Assembly: GCA_965206395.1 (NCBI GenBank)
Contig: CBDBJK010000032.1
Span: forward strand, 62,001-126,000
Source of the DNA: CBDBJK01 sp965206395
GTDB taxonomy: Bacteria; Chloroflexota; Dehalococcoidia; Lucifugimonadales; CATOSD01
DNA length: 64,000 nucleotides
Direction: 5' to 3'
Positions 6,434 through 15,902 of the stretch are shown in pieces (the stretch's first letter is position 1; every line of letters begins with the position of its first letter). A model generated the notes under the pieces. It saw nothing but the letters and a program-made list of their open reading frames with translations, was not told where the DNA came from and searched no databases. The position numbers and the translations under genes were made by a program.

Positions 6434-8743
6434 ATGGTTGATGATAGTAGTAAGGGCCGCGAGGCAGGAAAACTTGCAGGTTCAGTGCTTGATGGACCGA
6501 CCGTAAATCCGGTCTTCAAGAAAGCCCTGGATGCCCTTGTCGCAGTAGCCAACCAGGGTCAAAGGCGCGACAGCGAGTTTTTCAACCCATCGAATGATTG
6601 GCTCATCAATCGCATGCGCATGTTCCATAAATTAACCGACGAAGAACAACGCCAGATTCTCGAAGAGTACCACCAGATCAACAAGGAGTCCGAGACGGCA
6701 AATGCCGAAGGAAAGGCGGCCAGACGCTCTGGGCCGGATGTCGTATTCAGGCTAGACACAGGTGGTCTAGCGTCGTACAGTCAGCTTGGCGTGGCGCGAC
6801 GACCAGACCTGACCCAGTACTTTATCGATGGCTTTCAGAAGAATCGCGACTCGCTGGCTTTCAGCGAAGCCAACCAGAAACTCTTTGCCGAAGTGTTTCC
6901 ATATATTGCTGAATACATGAAGGTGCACTTTGCATCCGGCGACATCATCATTCAATCGGACAGGCAAATATGCGACGTCCCGGGAAGGTCATTCCACGCT
7001 CGGCAGCTCCTGTTCGGCGTTCGATACCCCCAACTCCCATATATGTGGCGTCAACTGACATTCGATCTACCCGAAACCGAACGGAACAAAGAGCCTGACA
7101 TCCTGGAAATCTCGATCCCACACTGGCTCGATGACTTGAGTCTTCCCAAAACCCTTATCTCCAAATTGAAAGACGCTGGCCTAACCCAGCTTGTCTTCAG
7201 AGCGCCCACAAAAGGGCTATCACTTCACCTCGGGTTCGACTATCTCGGCGAGCACAAGATGGGGCCGCTCACCATAGCAATGTTCCTGGTTAAGCAGTCC
7301 AATGGTCTGGCAATACAGGCTGCCCTGAGCATGGCGCGTATAAAGACCCTGGACGGCGCCATGACCAATACGGCGCTTGTCACCGCCGGGCCATCATTGC
7401 ATGGCAAAAGCACGCTCACTATTATGATTGATCTTGCGGATAGCGACCTTGCCAGGCTGCTAGGAATCGAAAACGACCCCGAAGAAGGCGTCTATCCAAT
7501 GAACGACGACATCGTGCTTCTACAACCTTTGCCCAGGCCCACGGAAACCACGATGGGCGGCAGTCGGTTGAGAATTACTCACGGAATCGATGGCACGGAG
7601 AACAATTTTTACGCCGTTCCATATGGACTGACTCATGAAGACGATCCTATTACCTACGACGTAGTTCGCGGCGCCGCGGACGAGCCTAACCCTCAAGAAA
7701 CCCTTGAGAACGTAGTAGTCAACCCCGAAGACGGCACTCCAGACTTCCTCCAAAACCCCGTACGCAACATGCGTATGATACTGTCCCGGCAGCGCTTGCT
7801 GACGAGAAAATCCACGCAAAACCTGCTGAGCAGAATTACCAACGGCCGGATTTCGGACGCCGTTCACGTGCCCATGGAGAACACAGACCGCGTGCTATTT
7901 CAGTCAGTCATGCGTCAAAACACGGTCGTCCCTCCGATAAGGCGGCTCAGCCTGGAGCAATTCATAAGGGTGCTAATGTACGGTGAGGCCGTTCAGATGG
8001 GCGCTGCCATCGGCGCTATAGGCAAGCCGTATGTGGAGTACTTCTCAGACCCGTTCATAATTGGGCTTGAAGACGATAACGCCAATCTGCTGTATTACAT
8101 ATTGCAACAGATGGAAAGAGGTGGACTGCGACAGGAGTACTACGTGTTTAACACTGGCGGAGTGGGTGCGGATTCAGACGAGGAAGCGAGCGGCGCGAAG
8201 TACAAGAAGATTCCCAGGGAAATAACACTGATGCTACAGGAGGCCGTGCTTCGAGGGGCGGCCAAATTCGAGTACGATGCAGTGATGGGCGCCGATGTGG
8301 CTGTCGCAATAGTAAATGAAGGTGGAGAAGAGGTATTTGATCTTAGGGCCGAGTGGCTGCCTCGAATTATCTATGGCAAATCAGACTACTATAGTCGAGT
8401 GTTGGCTTTGCGACGAAGGCGGTATTACGGACGTGATGCCGAGGACAAAGCCGGTATTCTCAGGTACACCAAGGTTGCCGACGCACTGATAGACTTGACA
8501 GATGTCCCACCCCCAAGCAGTGAGCGTGAGTTGGCCTGGCTTTTATCATTCCATTGGAATGTTGACCAAGCGTATAACTCTTTGCCTGATTTAGCGCGAC
8601 ATCGAAGTGAGGGCTTGCGTCCCGCGTCCCACATTCTCAGAGCGCTTAAGGAGATGTGTGATACCGGCCTCGCTCAAGGCTCCGAGTTATCACAAGAGAG
8701 CCACGACGCGTTGAAAGTGCTTGGCATCAATCATGGACGGTGA
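6434..8743 (+). CDS. divergent PEP carboxykinase (ATP)-like P-loop protein
   Basis: A 769-residue protein. The central part follows the order of ATP-type PEP carboxykinase: DYLGEHKMGPLTIAMFLVKQ (compare the family's GExKxG...MNYLLP), a P-loop TAGPSLHGKSTLT in place of GLSGTGKTTLS, an acidic pair MNDDIV in place of GDDEH, and LENVVVNPEDGTPDFLQNP in place of the LENVVxD...D strand. It is about 230 residues longer than classical PckA, with an unrecognised N-terminal ~150 residues and a C-terminal helical extension. The kinase-2 His and the canonical TGKT are changed, so decarboxylation of oxaloacetate is not assured; an ATP- or GTP-dependent kinase or carboxykinase is possible. GAGGGA precedes the ATG. 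It stands alone between IS-disturbed regions. Confidence 0.6.
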   Translation: MVDDSSKGREAGKLAGSVLDGPTVNPVFKKALDALVAVANQGQRRDSEFFNPSNDWLINRMRMFHKLTDEEQRQILEEYHQINKESETANAEGKAARRSGPDVVFRLDTGGLASYSQLGVARRPDLTQYFIDGFQKNRDSLAFSEANQKLFAEVFPYIAEYMKVHFASGDIIIQSDRQICDVPGRSFHARQLLFGVRYPQLPYMWRQLTFDLPETERNKEPDILEISIPHWLDDLSLPKTLISKLKDAGLTQLVFRAPTKGLSLHLGFDYLGEHKMGPLTIAMFLVKQSNGLAIQAALSMARIKTLDGAMTNTALVTAGPSLHGKSTLTIMIDLADSDLARLLGIENDPEEGVYPMNDDIVLLQPLPRPTETTMGGSRLRITHGIDGTENNFYAVPYGLTHEDDPITYDVVRGAADEPNPQETLENVVVNPEDGTPDFLQNPVRNMRMILSRQRLLTRKSTQNLLSRITNGRISDAVHVPMENTDRVLFQSVMRQNTVVPPIRRLSLEQFIRVLMYGEAVQMGAAIGAIGKPYVEYFSDPFIIGLEDDNANLLYYILQQMERGGLRQEYYVFNTGGVGADSDEEASGAKYKKIPREITLMLQEAVLRGAAKFEYDAVMGADVAVAIVNEGGEEVFDLRAEWLPRIIYGKSDYYSRVLALRRRRYYGRDAEDKAGILRYTKVADALIDLTDVPPPSSERELAWLLSFHWNVDQAYNSLPDLARHRSEGLRPASHILRALKEMCDTGLAQGSELSQESHDALKVLGINHGR

Positions 8744-9189
8744 GACTCTCTTGCGCTTGCGTGTGTGCTGGAGTCGGACTCCTTCAGGGGCATAGTGAGG
8801 TAAAGGCGCAAGGGGTTCAGGCTCCCGTACACCTAAGAACGCTTCGGTATTGTCCTCCAGCGTGCCTGAAATGCAGGTCTTATTAGGCTCTAACGGAAGC
8901 TCTAGCAACTTCATATCGCTCAATGAAGTCAACAACTGTCGTCCGGGCGATTACCTCTCCAATAAGGTCAAGCGGCAAATCTTCGAGTGTCTTGAAACGG
9001 ACGCATGACTTGCCCATGTTGAGTTTCCTGCCACTGGCCTTATAACGCTCTGTGAACCACCGCTCGGTCTTTGTATCGCCGTATACGTTCATCAGGTAAA
9101 GAGACATGTAGTTTTTCTGTGAGGCCAGCGAAGCATACGCGAGAGGTAGGCGATTGTATGTGATTGGATACCTTTCCAGGGGTATATAG

Positions 9190-9732
9190 TCATTCCAGAT
9201 AATATACATACGATCTCACGACTTCGTCGATTGTGGTGTCGGCAGGAAGAAACTGCCTTCGTCTTTTCATGATTGCAAAGTCCTGTTCGATTGGATTGAA
9301 GTCTGGCGAGTACGGCGGCAGAAAGAGGAGAGTGTGTCCAGCTTGCTCAATAATTTGCCTTGTTGCAGCGGTCTTATGAAAGGTTGCATTGTCCATGATT
9401 AACGTTGAGCTTTGGGCCAGTTCTTTGAACAAGTGGCTCTGGAGCCAGTAGTTGAACAAGGTAGCGTTGGTGCTGCCTTCGAACAGGATAGGAGCGAGCA
9501 GCCTTTTGCCCTGTTTGGCAGAGATCAGGCTGGTGCGAGGACGCCTTTTGCCACTGCGTTCACCGTATACCTTCTTCCCCCGAAGACCCCAACCATGCGC
9601 TCTGTGAGTTGTGCGCTCAAATCCACTCTCATCCAGATACACTATGTGCTCACTTCCTTTGTCCTTGACAACCTGGCGCAGTGTCCTCAGATACTCGATA
9701 CGCTTTTCATGGTCTCTCTCGCTGTAGCACAT
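9190..9732 (-). CDS. IS630-type transposase OrfB (element B, copy 2)
   Basis: Protein identical to OrfB of copy 1, with an intact DDE triad; expected to be fused to OrfA by -1 frameshifting. Confidence 0.88.
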   Translation of the reverse strand: MCYSERDHEKRIEYLRTLRQVVKDKGSEHIVYLDESGFERTTHRAHGWGLRGKKVYGERSGKRRPRTSLISAKQGKRLLAPILFEGSTNATLFNYWLQSHLFKELAQSSTLIMDNATFHKTAATRQIIEQAGHTLLFLPPYSPDFNPIEQDFAIMKRRRQFLPADTTIDEVVRSYVYYLE

Positions 9733-10051
9733 CGCTTTTTTTGTGCGTCAACTCCATCTTACGCATCATTGACCACACAGCGTTGATATGCACCCCGAAT
9801 ACTTCAGCACGCTCTCTCAGTAAAGCATCAGGATAAAGTCGTACGTGCCGACGCAACGCCTCTTTGTCTATCTTGCGATGCCTCAGTGATTGAACTTTTG
9901 GTGCGAGGTCTTCACGCTTACACCAGTCGTTGACGCACCACAGGCTGACCTCAAAGCGACGTGATGCCTTCGTCTTGCTTCCACCTTCGTTTACAAAGCC
10001 AACCACTCTTTTCCTCAAGTCCATGCTGTAAGTCATAATGTCGTTGATCAT
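9707..10051 (-). CDS. IS630-type transposase OrfA (element B, copy 2)
   Basis: Protein identical to OrfA of copy 1, with the same A7G slippery run at 9736-9742. Confidence 0.86.
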   Translation of the reverse strand: MINDIMTYSMDLRKRVVGFVNEGGSKTKASRRFEVSLWCVNDWCKREDLAPKVQSLRHRKIDKEALRRHVRLYPDALLRERAEVFGVHINAVWSMMRKMELTHKKSDVLQRERP

Positions 10052-10270
10052 ACCATATGGTTATAAAGTGGATTGACTATAACATAGCTAATCATGCCAT
10101 ATTGCATAGTCTCATCGTAACCCTCTGGCAGGTGTTCGAGGATGACGTTGCGCGTCGCCGTAATCGCTTCCCTTCGATCTGCGGGTAATTCGTTCAGGTA
10201 TTCTTCGACGGTCTGAGCTGTACTCTGCGCCAATGTTGTTCCCTCCTATGGATAACAGCATTCTCCAATG

Positions 10271-11029
10271 CTAGCCTCTCCCTATGTAAGGCATCTTTGT
10301 CGCCATGATTGTCATGAATTGCACATTCGCTTCCAAGGGAAGACTATCCATATACACTACTGCCCGCGCCACATCATCTGCGTCCATTGTCGGCTCCACG
10401 ATGGTCGACCCATTGGCCTGTGGAGTACCATCTTTCATTCTAGAGGTCATCTCAGTTGCAGCGTTTCCAATGTCGATTTGACCACACGCAATGTCATACT
10501 TGCGTCCATCGAGAGAGGTCGACTTGGTCAGGCCAGTCATCGCATGTTTAGTAGAAGTGTATGGCGCAGAGTTGGGACGTGGAACGTCAGCCGATATTGA
10601 GCCATTATTGATAATTCGCCCGCCCATAGGCTGCTGGCTCTTCATAATCTTGAACGCCTCCTGAGTGCATAGAAAGGCTCCGGTAAGGTTGACATCCACG
10701 ACCGACTTCCATTGCTCGTATGTCAGGTCTTCAAGTAGGACACGCGGCGCGCCACCTCCCGCGTTGTTAAAAAGCAAGTCGAGCCGGCCAAACGTTTCGC
10801 TGGTCTTGGCGAATAAGGCGCGGACGGCGGCAGGATCACTAACGTCTGCGGGCACGACCAAGGCCCGCGAATCAGAGGAGCCTGCCTCCATCTTGGTGGC
10901 CTCCAAAGGCTCCACACGACGCCCGGCAAGGACAACCGAATATCCCTCTTTCAGAAGTGCAAGCGCGGTACGTTTGCCGATTCCGGTCCCTGCTCCCGTG
11001 ATTATGGCGACCTTCCCTTCAGAACTCAT
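10271..11029 (-). CDS. short-chain dehydrogenase/reductase
   Basis: A 252-residue classical SDR. The N-terminal nucleotide-binding motif is TGAGTGIG (residues 11-18), followed by PADVSDP, the NNAG motif in DLLFNNAGGGAPR, and the catalytic Ser...Tyr-x-x-x-Lys in NNGSISADVPRPNSAPYTSTKHAM. It should be a soluble NAD(P)H-dependent oxidoreductase; the substrate is unknown. AAAAGGAG precedes the ATG. It is transcribed in the same direction as the broken DUF1801 gene 38 bases downstream. Confidence 0.88.
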   Translation of the reverse strand: MSSEGKVAIITGAGTGIGKRTALALLKEGYSVVLAGRRVEPLEATKMEAGSSDSRALVVPADVSDPAAVRALFAKTSETFGRLDLLFNNAGGGAPRVLLEDLTYEQWKSVVDVNLTGAFLCTQEAFKIMKSQQPMGGRIINNGSISADVPRPNSAPYTSTKHAMTGLTKSTSLDGRKYDIACGQIDIGNAATEMTSRMKDGTPQANGSTIVEPTMDADDVARAVVYMDSLPLEANVQFMTIMATKMPYIGRG

Positions 11030-11229
11030 TGGTCATTTCTCCTTTTAATTGACTCCATTGTTATTGGCGAGAGCGCATTGGTCGCCTATGGTTGATAGGC
11101 TATCATAGGTGAGAAAACTGTTCCATCATAGGGATGTTGGGCCGCGATTTTCTTATCTGACTAAGAGCGTCTAACAAAACCTAATAAAAGGGGTTAGAAT
11201 CTGGACATTCTCTGGAGGAGGATGACCTA

Positions 11230-11631
11230 ATGTCTAAGCCCCTTGTAAGCGATGAATTCTGGGAACTGGTGCAACCTTTACTGCCGCCACAACCACCGAA
11301 GCCGAAAGGAGGAAGGCCCAGGATACCTGACAGACAGGTCCTAAGTGGGATACTGTTCGTGCTAAAGACAGGCATTGGCTGGGAAGACCTACCCAAGGAG
11401 ATGGACTGTGGCAGTGGGATGACCTGCTGGAGGCGCCTCAGAGATTGGCACCAGTCGGGAGTCTGGGAGCGCATCCACTTGGTATGCCTTGAGCGCCTGC
11501 AAGCAGCTGAGCGCATAGACTGGACTCGCGCAGTGCTGGACAGTGCTTCAGTGCGAGCAGTTTTTGGGGGCAGAAAACAGGCCCCAACCCCACGGACAGG
11601 GCGAAGGCGGGTAGCAAGCATCATATCATAA
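11230..11631 (+). CDS. IS5-type transposase, N-terminal frame
   Basis: Begins MSKPLVSDEFWELVQPLLPP and contains GGRPRIPDRQVLSGILFVLK and GIGWEDLPKEMDCGSGMTCW, the usual DUF4096-type N-terminus, ending with the first catalytic Asp in AVLDSASVRAVFGG. The last 17 residues are out of frame. A -1 shift or one extra base near AGAAAACAGG (about 11575) restores KTGPNPTDRAKAGSKHHIIT, so the transposase is either made by frameshifting or interrupted by a one-base deletion. GGAGGAGGATG precedes the start. Confidence 0.85.
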   Translation: MSKPLVSDEFWELVQPLLPPQPPKPKGGRPRIPDRQVLSGILFVLKTGIGWEDLPKEMDCGSGMTCWRRLRDWHQSGVWERIHLVCLERLQAAERIDWTRAVLDSASVRAVFGGRKQAPTPRTGRRRVASIIS

Positions 11632-11663
11632 CCGATGCCCAAGGCATTCCACTGGCGGTCAGG

Positions 11664-12026
11664 TTGACTGGCGCGAACGCTCACGATGTCACCCAAGCCC
11701 TTGAGTTGGTGGATGCCATACCTGCTGTCAAGGGCAAGCGAGGCAGGCCTCGCAAGCGTCCTCTTCAGGCGCAGGGAGACAGAGGGTATGACTCTGAGCC
11801 TGTTCGCAAGGAGTTGAAGAAGCGACATATCTGGCCGCTGCTGGCCAAGCGAGGTGAGCCGCATGGCAGCGGGTTGGGTGTGCATAGATGGGTGGTTGAG
11901 AGAAGCCTGAGTTGGCTTCATCAGTTCCGACGCTTACGGGTTCGATATGAGCGCAGGGCAGACATACATGAGGCTTTCTTGGCCATAGGTTGTGCCATCA
12001 TCTGCTCTCGCTTTCTGTTCCAATAA
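11664..12026 (+). CDS. IS5-type transposase, C-terminal frame
   Basis: C-terminal catalytic part: LTGANAHDVTQALELVDAI, QGDRGYDSEPVRKEL with the second catalytic Asp, and WVVERSLSWLHQFRRLRVRY with the catalytic Glu. It continues the upstream frame after a single frameshift; the first listed residue is simply the first possible start. Confidence 0.85.
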   Translation: MTGANAHDVTQALELVDAIPAVKGKRGRPRKRPLQAQGDRGYDSEPVRKELKKRHIWPLLAKRGEPHGSGLGVHRWVVERSLSWLHQFRRLRVRYERRADIHEAFLAIGCAIICSRFLFQ

Positions 12027-12047
12027 TGGTTTTGTTAGACGCTCTAA

Positions 12048-12585
12048 ATACCCAAACCGGGTTTGTCTGGAGGGACGATTTAGCCGTCTTTCCATAAGCT
12101 CAGCAGTTAACAAAAGAAAATGCCCCAAGGGACTTTGCCGCTTGCTCTCGGCCTTTGGACTTCAACTAGCAAGCTAGAATCAATCCGCTGGCTTCAAACA
12201 ATTAGCTCGGCTCCTTGGAGCACTCTCAATGTATCAACTATGGCAAGTTCTTGTCAATATGTTTTGGAGTAGTTTTAGAATTATTTGAAAAAATGGTCAA
12301 TGTAACCTAGCTTGTCTGACGTGCTGCGAATATAACCGTATCGTCACAGTTATCCCAATGTGAAGATTGCTCTAAGCTGGAGTTTGAGAGGATCAGGTGA
12401 AGATTGATGACTTCAATGTTCGGTTTCATAGTAGGTCGCAGTCTGTGGTATCTCAGATTATTGCGTCTTTGAAGAGATTCAGTCCCATTTGAGAAATACC
12501 GGATTCTTTATTGACTGGAACAATTGAGGGAGCTTTTTCGTCTTGAGATACATGGCCCACAGAAAACAAAAGGAGCGATAAAGAA
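12048..12585 (+). other. intergenic region, no gene recognised
   Basis: About 540 bases between the IS5 element and the DUF2330 gene, more AT-rich than its surroundings. No frame with family features, no tRNA and no convincing terminator was seen. It probably holds the promoter of the downstream gene, but no clear hexamers can be assigned. Confidence 0.4.
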
Positions 12586-13970
12586 ATGTCCAAAAGACTC
12601 TGGTTTTCGGCTACCCTGGCGCTGGCGATAGCCTTCTCCGCTGGACTGGTCACGGTGCAGTCTGCGCAGGCATGTGGCGGGTTCTTTTGTCAGAACTCGC
12701 CTATCGACCAGAACGCCGAGCGAATCATATTCACACAAAACCACGACGGCACAGTCTCGGCGTACATCCAGATACATACACGGGGTCGGCCCCTGATTTC
12801 TCCTGGATTCTGCCGCTGCCTGAAGCCATTGGCCCCGAAGACATAGAGGTGCCGGAGGATGCGATGGCAGCCTTTGCCGAGCTTGAGATCGCCACTGACC
12901 CTGTTTTCATTCCGCCTCCGTTACCCCAATGCGTCCCTGTGCCTACTGTTGTTTTAGAGGCTGCCGTCGCCGCGGACTCGGTGGAGGTTTTCGCAAGTGG
13001 CGAGGTAGGGCCTTATGGTTTCGACGTAATCGGCTCCGAGGACCCCGACGCGTTGATTATCTGGCTGCGCGACAACAACTATCGTGTAACCGAGGAGATG
13101 GAACCTCTGATCAGCGTTTACGTTGATGAAGCGTTCGTGTTCCTTGCCATGCGTCTGTTGCCTGAGCAAGGAGACCAGGATGTCCAGCCTGTCAAAATCA
13201 CCTACCCTGCCGAAGCACCTATGATTCCCCTTCGGCTGACGGCGGTAGCGGCAAACCAGAACATGTCCGTCATGACGTGGTTCTACGCTGACAAGCAAGC
13301 CATGCCTGTGAACTATGCCAAAATCGATATTGCTGATGAAGAGCTTGTCTTCTTCGGTTTCGGTGGCAGTAGCAACTATCGGCAGTTGATGGGTCAGAAG
13401 GCCGATGAGTTCGCAGGGCAGGCATTCATAACCGAGTACGCAGCGCCTACGCGCGAACTGGTTGTTAGCCACCCGCTACTACAGCAGCTAGGGGAGCGAT
13501 ATCCCTATGTGACTCGCCTCAACACTGTTATTTCGCCCGATGAGATGACGGTTGACCCCATCTTCGGTTACGACCCACAGCTAAAAGATGTGTCGAACAT
13601 TCACGATCTCTCTGGGCTTACAGGCGTATTTGACTGCGAACGCCAGGGTGCGGCAGTCGGCCTGAACACGTCTGCAAGCGCCGGCAGCGCCCAGAGCAAC
13701 GCAGGCTCTATTCAGAGTCAGGCGACAACCAATGAGAGCCGCCCAGGGCCTACGACTGTTCCATCATCTGCCAATGCAGGTCAAACCAGTTCTGCCGACA
13801 GACCTGAGCAAGCATCTGTCTCCAACGCAGTCTCGGATGATAATGGCTTCGATATGTCCTGGAGAACGCTTATAGCGGGAATCGCAATTGGCGGTGTTGG
13901 GGTCATATTGATAGGTGGCCTGATAGCCCTGGGTCTGACATTAGGACGACGCTCTGGCAACCAGGCTTAG
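12586..13970 (+). CDS. DUF2330 membrane-anchored extracytoplasmic protein, one-base frameshift
   Basis: Starts with a signal peptide (KRLWFSATLALAIAFSAGLV) and the family hallmark ACGGFFCQNSPIDQNAERI. After about 65 codons the frame breaks near 12778: the first frame runs out, while the next one continues as TGSAPDFSWILPLPEAIGPE and carries the rest of the DUF2330 domain, a Ser/Ala-rich linker and a C-terminal membrane helix (IAGIAIGGVGVILIGGLIAL) with a basic tail. One added A (ATACAATAC for ATACATAC) would restore a 461-residue protein. DUF2330 function is unknown; topology suggests an external domain anchored by its C-terminus. The break may be a sequence error. Confidence 0.75.
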
Positions 13971-14110
13971 CCTGGATTTCCCAGATTGATCAGAATAATG
14001 ATTGGCGTTCCCGTGATTACTATGAATATTCTGCTTAATATTTGGATATAGAGGGCGTTTAGGTATTACATTACACCTACATTTTCAACCTGAATCCGCT
14101 GTAGTACTGG

Positions 14111-15265
14111 ATGAAGGTATGCCAGATCGATATAATGCAACTTGACCGACACCAGAGCTTTCAGGATATCTTGTCGGAAGTTGGAGCGAATGACAGACTA
14201 ATAGCCCGCAAGCTAAAGGAGAGTACGATTTCCAAGTTAGTATTCATGCCGCCTCAGGACGATCTCAAGCGTTGGTTCGCCGCTCGGCTGGCCGATACGC
14301 TTTCAGAATACGAAGTCGCCTCGCCGGAAACCGATGAGGAGGCTATAGAGGCGATTAAAGACGCGGATGCCGCCTTCGGTTGGGTGCCGCCAGCGGCATT
14401 GGAAGCGGCAGGAAAGCTCAGATGGTTGCACAATCCCGACGCTGGCCCCTTCTTCGGGTACTACTACAAAGAGTTGACGGAGCATTCCCTCACAATAACC
14501 AATCCGAGGGGCATTTACTTCGATCACATATCCCACCATATCTTGATGTTCGTCCTGGCGCTGTCCCGAGGATTGCCGTGGTACATAGATGCCCAGCGAA
14601 ACCGAGTCTGGGACAATGACGCCCGGAAGTCGCCGTACATATACCTCGCAGAAGCAACGGCGCTGATCAATGGGGTAGGGGGGATAGGCCATGAAACCGC
14701 CAGGATATGCAATGAACTGGGTATGGAGGTCATAGCCATCGATCCGAGGCCCGAATATGACCTGCCCTACGTCGAGTTTCATACTCCAGATGAACTTGAC
14801 ACAGTTTTGCCCAGGGCTGATTTCGTGATATCTACAGTCCCGCATACACCTGAGACGGAGGGTATGTTTGACGCGCGGCGCTTTCAACTGATGAAAAATA
14901 CCGCCTACTTCATCAACATTGGCCGCGGCAAGGTGTGCAAGATAGATGATCTGGCCGACGCCATTGAGGGCGGCGTGATTGCTGGTTGTGGGCTTGACGT
15001 ATTCGAGGAGGAACCTCTTCCATCCGATCATAGGCTATGGGGCCTACCCAACGTATTGATGACTCCCCATGTGGCGGTCAGAGACGCAGGCAACATTTCA
15101 GAGCGGAGGTTTGGGGTTCTTTTGGATAACGCTCGGCGATTTCTCAGAAACGAGTCATTGAATAACATCGTCGATAAGTCCAAGTGGTACTGGCCTGAAG
15201 CCGGAATGAAGCTTCTTAAAAAACCATCACCAGGAGGTAGAACGAAAAATTGCCCTGGTGAATGA
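14111..15265 (+). CDS. D-2-hydroxyacid dehydrogenase family protein
   Basis: NAD(P)-dependent oxidoreductase of the D-isomer-specific 2-hydroxyacid dehydrogenase family. Visible motifs are the Rossmann GVGGIGHETARICNELGMEV, the catalytic Arg in FINIGRGKVCKIDDL, Glu in LDVFEEEPLP, and His in VLMTPHVAVRDAG. The start is uncertain. ATG 14111 gives 384 residues, long for the family. Conserved sequence begins around SKLVFMPPQDDL, where AAGGAG is followed six bases later by ATT (14228) in the place where ATG would be expected, so either a rare ATT start or a mutated start is possible. The substrate is unknown. Confidence 0.85.
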   Translation: MKVCQIDIMQLDRHQSFQDILSEVGANDRLIARKLKESTISKLVFMPPQDDLKRWFAARLADTLSEYEVASPETDEEAIEAIKDADAAFGWVPPAALEAAGKLRWLHNPDAGPFFGYYYKELTEHSLTITNPRGIYFDHISHHILMFVLALSRGLPWYIDAQRNRVWDNDARKSPYIYLAEATALINGVGGIGHETARICNELGMEVIAIDPRPEYDLPYVEFHTPDELDTVLPRADFVISTVPHTPETEGMFDARRFQLMKNTAYFINIGRGKVCKIDDLADAIEGGVIAGCGLDVFEEEPLPSDHRLWGLPNVLMTPHVAVRDAGNISERRFGVLLDNARRFLRNESLNNIVDKSKWYWPEAGMKLLKKPSPGGRTKNCPGE

Positions 15266-15402
15266 CCGCCTTGACGCACCTTAGTCCAGATGGAGAGTCG
15301 TCAAGTCCGTAGGCTAGCGTCTGAATACGCTGAGTCGCTTGATATTCTCCTGAGTAAGTCATCCTGTGGTAGTATGGTTCCATTCATTCGAGGAGCAATA
15401 TC

Positions 15403-15795
15403 ATGAAGTATAGAATCAACCATGTACACATCAGGTCGTCGGATCCACGCAACTCAGCGGAGTGGTACGTGAAGCACTTTGACGCGAAGATAGTTTCGGA
15501 AAGAGAGGTGATGCCCGGCACCATAACCGTGAGTATGGAAGTCGGGGGGCCAGTCCGACTCAACATCTCCTCCCAGGCCAGTGGATCGTCGGACGAAAGG
15601 GCCGTCGCTGGGCTGAACCGGCTGGGGCTAGAGCATTTCGGATTCGACGTAGAAGACCTTGAGGCCGAATTGGAAAGACTAAAAACAGCCGGCATACCCA
15701 TTGTCCTGCCACTTACGGAAGTGGTTGGTGGGACCCGACTGGCCTATGTAGAAGGCCCGGACGACGTGCTCATAGAGTTAGTGCAGCCTGCCTGA
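15403..15795 (+). CDS. VOC/glyoxalase-fold protein
   Basis: A 130-residue vicinal-oxygen-chelate protein: NHVHIRSSDPRNSAEWYVKH gives the first beta-alpha module with a candidate metal His; LGLEHFGFDVEDLEAELERL begins the second; and YVEGPDDVLIELVQPA supplies the terminal Glu ligand. The preceding AGGAG is followed by ATG. It heads a same-strand series of CoA-thioester genes and could be a lyase, epimerase or dioxygenase; the reaction cannot be told from sequence. Confidence 0.82.
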   Translation: MKYRINHVHIRSSDPRNSAEWYVKHFDAKIVSEREVMPGTITVSMEVGGPVRLNISSQASGSSDERAVAGLNRLGLEHFGFDVEDLEAELERLKTAGIPIVLPLTEVVGGTRLAYVEGPDDVLIELVQPA

Positions 15796-15902
15796 GTTGA
15801 ACTGCCGTCCACTTACCTTTGCTGGGTGTTGAAACGGCGTCGGACGACGTATACAATGCCACGCACACCAGGCGAGCCTACGCATAACAACAGAGGTGCG
15901 AC

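Larger units (their letters stand above)
9187..10079 (-). mobile_element. IS630-family element B, copy 2 (893 bp)
   Basis: Same ends and length as the copy at 5.0 kb; one difference seen is A for G near 9375. TA target duplications lie at 9185-9186 and 10080-10081, inside the DUF1801 gene. Confidence 0.92.
8883..10233 (-). pseudogene. DUF1801 (YdhG-like) protein gene split by IS630 element B copy 2
   Basis: The 5' part (10233 to 10082, TTG start after AGGAGGG) encodes QTVEEYLNELPADRREAI and GYDETMQYGMISYV; the 3' part (9184 to 8883) encodes PLERYPITYNRLPLAYASLA, KNYMSLYLMNVYGD and a C-terminal helix. Removing the 893-bp IS and one TA gives one continuous 151-residue frame reading YGMISYVIPLERYP across the join. 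DUF1801 proteins are small single-domain proteins of unknown biochemical role. As it stands the gene cannot yield the full protein. Confidence 0.85.
11165..12044 (+). mobile_element. IS5-family element (880 bp)
   Basis: The terminal inverted repeat GAGCGTCTAACAAAACC is perfect at both ends, with TAA duplicated at 11162-11164 and 12045-12047, matching the TNA targets of the IS427-type branch of IS5. It encloses two consecutive transposase frames. It lies in intergenic DNA between the SDR and the DUF2330 gene. Confidence 0.92.
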
